47,765 nucleotides of DNA, from NCBI RefSeq assembly GCF_003950515.1, contig NZ_NGJS01000016.1, positions 1 through 47,765 of the forward strand. Direction: 5' to 3'. Positions 43,996 to 47,765 of the stretch are shown here, in pieces. This DNA is from Vagococcus vulneris. Lineage in GTDB: Bacteria > Bacillota > Bacilli > Lactobacillales > Vagococcaceae. The translations under genes were made by a program, and so were the position numbers. Positions within the stretch are counted from its first letter, which is position 1. Each line of letters opens with the position of its first letter. The notes beneath the pieces were generated by a model, which was given only the letters and a program-made list of their open reading frames with translations, was not told where the DNA came from and did no database searches.

Positions 43996-45321
43996 ATGAG
44001 TAGTATGACAAAACATGACCAGATTCTTGAATATATTGAAATGCTTCCTGTTGGTGGAAAAATATCCGTTCGAGGTATAGCGAAAGAATTACACGTAAGT
44101 GAAGGGACAGCATACCGCGCAATTAAGGAAGCTGAAAATACTGGTTTGGTTTCGACTATTCAACGTGTTGGAACTATTCGAATTGAAAAAAAAGCAAAGA
44201 GTACTATTGAAAAATTGTCCTTTGGAGCAGTCGTACAAATTATTGAGGGCGATATTTTGGCAGGACGCAAAGGCTTAAATAAAATTTTAAATCAATTTAT
44301 TATCGGTGCAATGACAGAAAATAATATAAAGCGTTATTTGACACCTGGCTCTTTGATGATTGTTGGTGATAGAGAAGCTGTTCAACGATTAGCTCTAGAA
44401 AACGGTGCTGCGGTTTTAATAACGGGTGGTTTTAACGTATCACCTGATATCTTATCAATTGCTGATAGAGTAGAGATGCCGATTATTCGTACTTCAGAAG
44501 ATACATTTACAGTAGCTACTATGATTAATCGGGCGATGAGTGATCAACTGATTAAAAAGGATATTTTGGTGGTTGGTGATATTCAAAAACCGCTTGAAAA
44601 CACCTACTATCTGAATGTCAAAGATACATTAGAAGATTATTATCGCTTGGTTGAAGAAACAGGACATACCCGTTATCCGGTAATCAATAAAGGAAATCGA
44701 TTAGTGGGAATTGTAACAGCAAAAGACATAGCCGGTAAATTGCCAACCCAGTCTATTGAAAAGATTATGACGAAAGATCCAAGATATGCTAAAAATCATA
44801 TGAGTGTTGCTAGTATAGGACATATCATGACTTGGGATGGTATTGAGTTAATTCCTGTTGTCAAAGATGATTTAACATTAGAAGGTATTATCTCAAGACA
44901 AGAAGCTATCCAGGCTATTCAGCTGTCACAACAAAAACAATCTGCTGGCGGAAATACTATCGTAGAACAAATTACAAATGGTTTGATTGAAAGAGAACAA
45001 AGTCAAGTTGATGAACTACCGACATTTTCATTTTCGGTAACTCCACAAATGGTAAATGGTATGGGAACTATGGCATATGGTATTTTGAATCAACTGATAG
45101 CAGAGGCAGCTTACCGGTCTATTCAGTTGAAACACCAAACAAACTCAATTGTTGAGCAATCTAGTTTGTATTATTATAAATTAATTCAAATTGATAGTGA
45201 ACTTGATGTTCGTCCTAGCTTGATTGATTTTGGACGTCGATCCGCAAAACTAGATATTGATGTTTTAATTGATAATGTCTCCGTTGCACGGGCAATTGTT
45301 GTTTGTCAGATTATGGAGTAG
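43996..45321 (+). CDS. ytoI: DRTGG- and CBS-domain regulatory protein (YtoI)
   Basis: A 441-residue cytoplasmic protein. An N-terminal winged helix (about 8-65, ISVRGIAKELHVSEGTAYRAI) is followed by a DRTGG domain (about 72-185), two CBS motifs (about 190-310) and a C-terminal hotdog-type domain (about 335-435). The CBS and DRTGG parts probably sense a nucleotide. The layout is that of B. subtilis YtoI, whose function is unknown. The ATG at 43996 has AGGAG eight bases upstream; a longer frame of nine codons lacks such support. The palindrome ACTGT-A-ACAGT (43936-43946) lies 50 bases upstream and could be an operator. It is followed by nrnA, as in Bacillus. Confidence 0.87.
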   Translation: MSSMTKHDQILEYIEMLPVGGKISVRGIAKELHVSEGTAYRAIKEAENTGLVSTIQRVGTIRIEKKAKSTIEKLSFGAVVQIIEGDILAGRKGLNKILNQFIIGAMTENNIKRYLTPGSLMIVGDREAVQRLALENGAAVLITGGFNVSPDILSIADRVEMPIIRTSEDTFTVATMINRAMSDQLIKKDILVVGDIQKPLENTYYLNVKDTLEDYYRLVEETGHTRYPVINKGNRLVGIVTAKDIAGKLPTQSIEKIMTKDPRYAKNHMSVASIGHIMTWDGIELIPVVKDDLTLEGIISRQEAIQAIQLSQQKQSAGGNTIVEQITNGLIEREQSQVDELPTFSFSVTPQMVNGMGTMAYGILNQLIAEAAYRSIQLKHQTNSIVEQSSLYYYKLIQIDSELDVRPSLIDFGRRSAKLDIDVLIDNVSVARAIVVCQIME

Positions 45322-45342
45322 TAAAGAGAAGAGGAAAAAACA

Positions 45343-46290
45343 ATGAATGCAACTGTAACTATTTTAGAAAAAATAAAAAGCTATCAAACGATTATGATTC
45401 ATCGTCATCAAAGCCCGGATCCAGATGCACTTGGATCTCAAGGCGGATTGGCTGAAATTTTAAAGACTACATTTCCTAATAAGCAGATCTTTTGTATCGG
45501 CGGTCCTGTAAATGATTTAGATTACTTACTGACAATGGATGAAGTCTCAGATGAAATGTATAAAGGAGCTTTGGTTATTTCAACTGATACAGCCAATGAG
45601 TCAAGAGTAAGTGGTTCTCAGTATCAATTAGGGAAAGAAATTATAAAAATTGACCATCATCCTAATGATGAACCGTATGGAGATTTTTCGTGGATTAATA
45701 CCGAGGCAAGCAGTACGAGTGAAATGATTTATGATTTTTATGAGGCGCACCAATCTGAGTTGAAGATGACTGATGCAGCAGCCAAACTTCTTTATGCAGG
45801 GATTATCGGTGATACTGGGCGATTCCTTTATCCGGCAACTACTAGTCACACACTATGGGTGGCGTCTAAATTACGCGACTATGATTTTGATGCGTCCGCG
45901 TTAACAAGAAAAATGGATGAAATAACTGTGAAAGTGGCACGTATGTCAGGCTATGTGACTGAGAATTTAATTATTGATGAAAATGGTGCTGCGATGATTT
46001 TGCTGTCTCAAGAAATACTAGATAAATTTGATATGGTAGACTCAGAAACACCGGCATTAATTTCTGTTCCAGGAAAAATAGAAACAGTTAAAGCCTGGGG
46101 GATTTTTGTGGCACAGCCCGAAGGACATTATCGTGTACGTCTTCGTTCGAAAGGCCCTGTAATCAACCAAATTGCTAAACGTTACCGTGGTGGTGGACAT
46201 CCTCTTGCAAGTGGTGCTAATGCCAAAGATTTAGAAGAAGTCAAGGAAGTGTTTAATGAGATTAAACAAGTAGTTAAAGATTTTTATTGA
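45343..46290 (+). CDS. nrnA: Bifunctional oligoribonuclease/pAp phosphatase
   Basis: A 315-residue DHH/DHHA1 phosphoesterase. The metal motifs are HRHQSPDPDALGS (about 20-32), STDTANESR, DHHPNDEPYG (about 104-113) and GDTGRFLYP. The substrate-binding GGGHPLASGA (about 285-294) belongs to the DHHA1 part. It degrades 2-5-mer RNA, 3'-phosphoadenosine 5'-phosphate and often pApA, the breakdown product of c-di-AMP. It lies 21 bases after ytoI and is probably co-transcribed with it. GAAGAGG is the likely Shine-Dalgarno, at nine bases. Confidence 0.93.
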   Translation: MNATVTILEKIKSYQTIMIHRHQSPDPDALGSQGGLAEILKTTFPNKQIFCIGGPVNDLDYLLTMDEVSDEMYKGALVISTDTANESRVSGSQYQLGKEIIKIDHHPNDEPYGDFSWINTEASSTSEMIYDFYEAHQSELKMTDAAAKLLYAGIIGDTGRFLYPATTSHTLWVASKLRDYDFDASALTRKMDEITVKVARMSGYVTENLIIDENGAAMILLSQEILDKFDMVDSETPALISVPGKIETVKAWGIFVAQPEGHYRVRLRSKGPVINQIAKRYRGGGHPLASGANAKDLEEVKEVFNEIKQVVKDFY

Positions 46291-46349
46291 TTATAGAGTT
46301 GAGAGTTGTTTAGAAATAGCTTTCTTTTCGTATCGTGAGTTTGCCTAAA

Positions 46350-46375
46350 CTGGTAAAACCAGAATATGGTATGAT
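46350..46375 (+). promoter_or_regulatory. Extended -10 promoter with overlapping palindrome, DUF3290-DUF421 operon
   Basis: TGGTATGAT at 46367-46375 is an extended -10 element. The perfect palindrome CTGGT-AAA-ACCAG (46350-46362) covers the place of the -35 and could be an operator. The regulator is unknown. Confidence 0.4.
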
Positions 46376-46447
46376 AATAAATGTAGAGATATACTAATAA
46401 TTTTTAGTCATGTATTATTGTACTTATTTCATTAAGGGGTGGATAAG

Positions 46448-46900
46448 ATGGATTTTTATTCATATAGTTTTTTTGTACACCAATCACAGCATACAAATGT
46501 AACGAAGTATATTATTTTTATTGTTTTACTAATTTTATTATTATTATTAATTTTAAAGCAGTTTCGTACATTGGAAAAAATGAAGTATCGCGATTTAGTC
46601 ATTCTATTGTCATTAACGATTATTTTTTTTGTTGGTATCCAAGTGAATGATTATGAGGTGGGGAAACTTAATCAAAACAATTCATCTCAAATGGTAGGTT
46701 TTTTAGATAAATTAGCTAAAAATCAACATGTGAAAGCAATCGATTTAGCTGTTAATTCGCAATCAATTAGAGATGAAATGATTGTTAAGATAGGTGATGA
46801 TTATTATCAGGTTGAGATGAATCCCGATTTATCTTCCTATAAATTAGAAGAGACATTTCTGATACAGGATAAAGTCAATGTTATAATTGAAGGAGATTAA
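46448..46900 (+). CDS. DUF3290 family membrane protein
   Basis: A 150-residue protein with two hydrophobic helices (about 20-38 and 50-66) followed by a soluble domain (about 85-150) that is probably extracellular. The family is known only by its constant pairing with a DUF421 protein, as here. The ATG at 46448 has AAGGGGTGG upstream; a GTG three codons earlier is less likely. The DUF421 ATG follows four bases after its stop. Confidence 0.82.
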   Translation: MDFYSYSFFVHQSQHTNVTKYIIFIVLLILLLLLILKQFRTLEKMKYRDLVILLSLTIIFFVGIQVNDYEVGKLNQNNSSQMVGFLDKLAKNQHVKAIDLAVNSQSIRDEMIVKIGDDYYQVEMNPDLSSYKLEETFLIQDKVNVIIEGD

Positions 46901-46904
46901 AACG

Positions 46905-47573
46905 ATGAACGATTATATTCAAATAGGACTTAAGTTTGCCATAGGTATTATGTGTATGGTTATTCAAATGAATTTATTAGGCAAGGCCAATCTTGCACCG
47001 GTTTCAGCGTTAGATCAACTACAAAATTATGCCTTAGGTGGTATTATAGGTGGTGTTATCTATAATAATCAGATTTCAATTTTAAATTTTCTCCTGATTT
47101 TAGTTATTTGGACATTTCTTGTCACTCTTTTTAAATATTTAAAAGAACATATTGGATTTATGAAACGTTTAGTAGATGGGCAACCGACATTGTTGATTAA
47201 AAATGGTGAAGTACTTGTTGAAGAATGTGCGAAACGTGGAATTGCGGCTAGTGATTTAATGTTTAAGTTAAGAATGGCTAATATATATGATACACAACAA
47301 GTTAAGCGTGGTATTATTGAACAAAATGGTCAATTGACGATTATTCAATACGGTGAAGAATCAGTTAAATTTCCAATTATCACAAATGGTATAGTTGATA
47401 ATGATATTTTAGAAAATTTTGGCAAAGATCGGGATTGGTTGGATGAAGAATTAGCTAAACAATATACTGATGTGTCAAATGTTTATCTGGCTCAATACAT
47501 TAACGGAAAATTAAAATTAAGTTTATATGTTCAACCTAAAGGCAGTGAACTAGAACAAAAATTAAATGAATAA
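46905..47573 (+). CDS. DUF421 (YetF-type) membrane protein
   Basis: A 222-residue protein. Three hydrophobic segments (about 6-24, 40-56 and 60-80) are followed by a soluble region (about 90-222) with the family's typical stretches GQPTLLIKNG, SDLMFKLRMANIYD and IEQNGQLTIIQYG. YetF-type proteins of Bacillus belong here; the function is unknown. The ATG at 46905 has AAGGAG nine bases upstream. The C-terminus is intact and a terminator follows ten bases later. The next element is an IS30-type fragment that does not disrupt it. Confidence 0.86.
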   Translation: MNDYIQIGLKFAIGIMCMVIQMNLLGKANLAPVSALDQLQNYALGGIIGGVIYNNQISILNFLLILVIWTFLVTLFKYLKEHIGFMKRLVDGQPTLLIKNGEVLVEECAKRGIAASDLMFKLRMANIYDTQQVKRGIIEQNGQLTIIQYGEESVKFPIITNGIVDNDILENFGKDRDWLDEELAKQYTDVSNVYLAQYINGKLKLSLYVQPKGSELEQKLNE

Positions 47574-47582
47574 TGAATTATT

Positions 47583-47614
47583 AAAAACTTCAGCAAAATA
47601 GCTGAAGTTTTTTT
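47583..47614 (+). terminator. Terminator of the DUF3290-DUF421 operon
   Basis: Stem AAACTTCAGC/GCTGAAGTTT with a six-base loop, followed by a T-run. Confidence 0.92.
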
Positions 47615-47647
47615 GTTGTACTTATTATATTTTAATTTTTTCATTTG

Positions 47648-47765
47648 TCAAATTAAGCTAGACAAAATATCATTATCAACATAACTCAAAAACACTTCCA
47701 ATGGCGTTTTATAGTTTAATGATTTCCTAGGAATATTATTTCTCTTTGATGCGATAGATTGGATA
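47648..47765 (-). CDS. C-terminal end of an IS30-family transposase, cut by the window edge
   Basis: Thirty-eight codons to a TGA stop are visible on the minus strand. The stretch RNNIPRKSLNYKTPLEVF is the conserved C-terminal signature of IS30-family integrases/transposases, followed by LSYVDNDILSSLI. The rest lies beyond position 47765. The insertion sequence's end should fall between the terminator at 47614 and the stop codon at 47650. I cannot define its inverted repeat without the other end. Confidence 0.85.
   Translation of the reverse strand, partial: IQSIASKRNNIPRKSLNYKTPLEVFLSYVDNDILSSLI

Noticed and set aside
1-47765. CRISPR array, prophage or defence island
   Set aside because: No regularly spaced repeats, integrase, phage structural genes or known defence genes were seen. 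The content is core chromosome with two insertion sequences.

Overview
The window looks like chromosome from a low-GC member of the Lactobacillales. Gene content and order (purR-glmU-prs, ymfF-ymfH-rodZ-pgsA, asd-dapA-rnjB, ytoI/nrnA, yabB-yazA, sbcDC) match the Bacillus/Enterococcus core genome. The Zur-type zinc operator, the flavin-EET-type quinone genes and the pyruvate oxidase point to Enterococcaceae or a close relative (Enterococcus/Vagococcus type). The genus is inference. No rRNA, tRNA or CRISPR array was recognised, and no gene-free stretch exceeds about 300 bases.

Layout. Positions 1-4.2 kb (minus): the start of an unknown gene, a heterodimeric ABC exporter and a nucleoside deoxyribosyltransferase. 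4.4-7.8 kb: a secreted 3D-domain cell-wall protein behind a candidate WalR box, a NapA-type antiporter and the tRNA hydroxylase TrhO. 7.9-10.4 kb: a demethylmenaquinone/extracellular-electron-transfer-like cluster (NusG-domain-II protein, MenA-type prenyltransferase, polyprenyl diphosphate synthase). 10.4-12.6 kb: a possible micro-ORF/small-RNA unit and three membrane proteins. 12.7-16.9 kb (minus): ymfF-ymfH-rodZ-pgsA. 17.2-19.2 kb: mscL followed by a complete ISL3-family insertion sequence with an 8-bp target duplication. 19.2-25.7 kb (minus): cystine transporter, prs, glmU, purR and a zinc ABC transporter behind a candidate Zur box. 25.9-30.4 kb: pyruvate oxidase, ispE, yazA, yabB and a plsC-like acyltransferase. 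30.5-42.3 kb (plus): sbcD-sbcC, a SWIM-SNF2 helicase, an ECF S component and asd-dapA-rnjB. 42.4-47.6 kb (plus): a DHA2 drug exporter, ytoI-nrnA and a DUF3290-DUF421 pair. The right edge is the C-terminus of an IS30-family transposase.

How the genes fit together. Several sets serve the envelope: the WalR-type 3D protein, RodZ, PgsA, GlmU, PlsC and MscL. Others handle precursor and nucleotide supply (Prs, PurR, deoxyribosyltransferase), isoprenoid/quinone supply (IspE, MenA-type enzyme, polyprenyl synthase), RNA and tRNA handling (RNase J2, NrnA, TrhO, YabB) and DNA repair (SbcCD). The mobile elements sit only between genes. The ISL3 copy has separated mscL from the terminator it apparently used before. 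Most starts given here were chosen by ribosome-binding-site position and are often shorter than the longest open frame; several are TTG or GTG.
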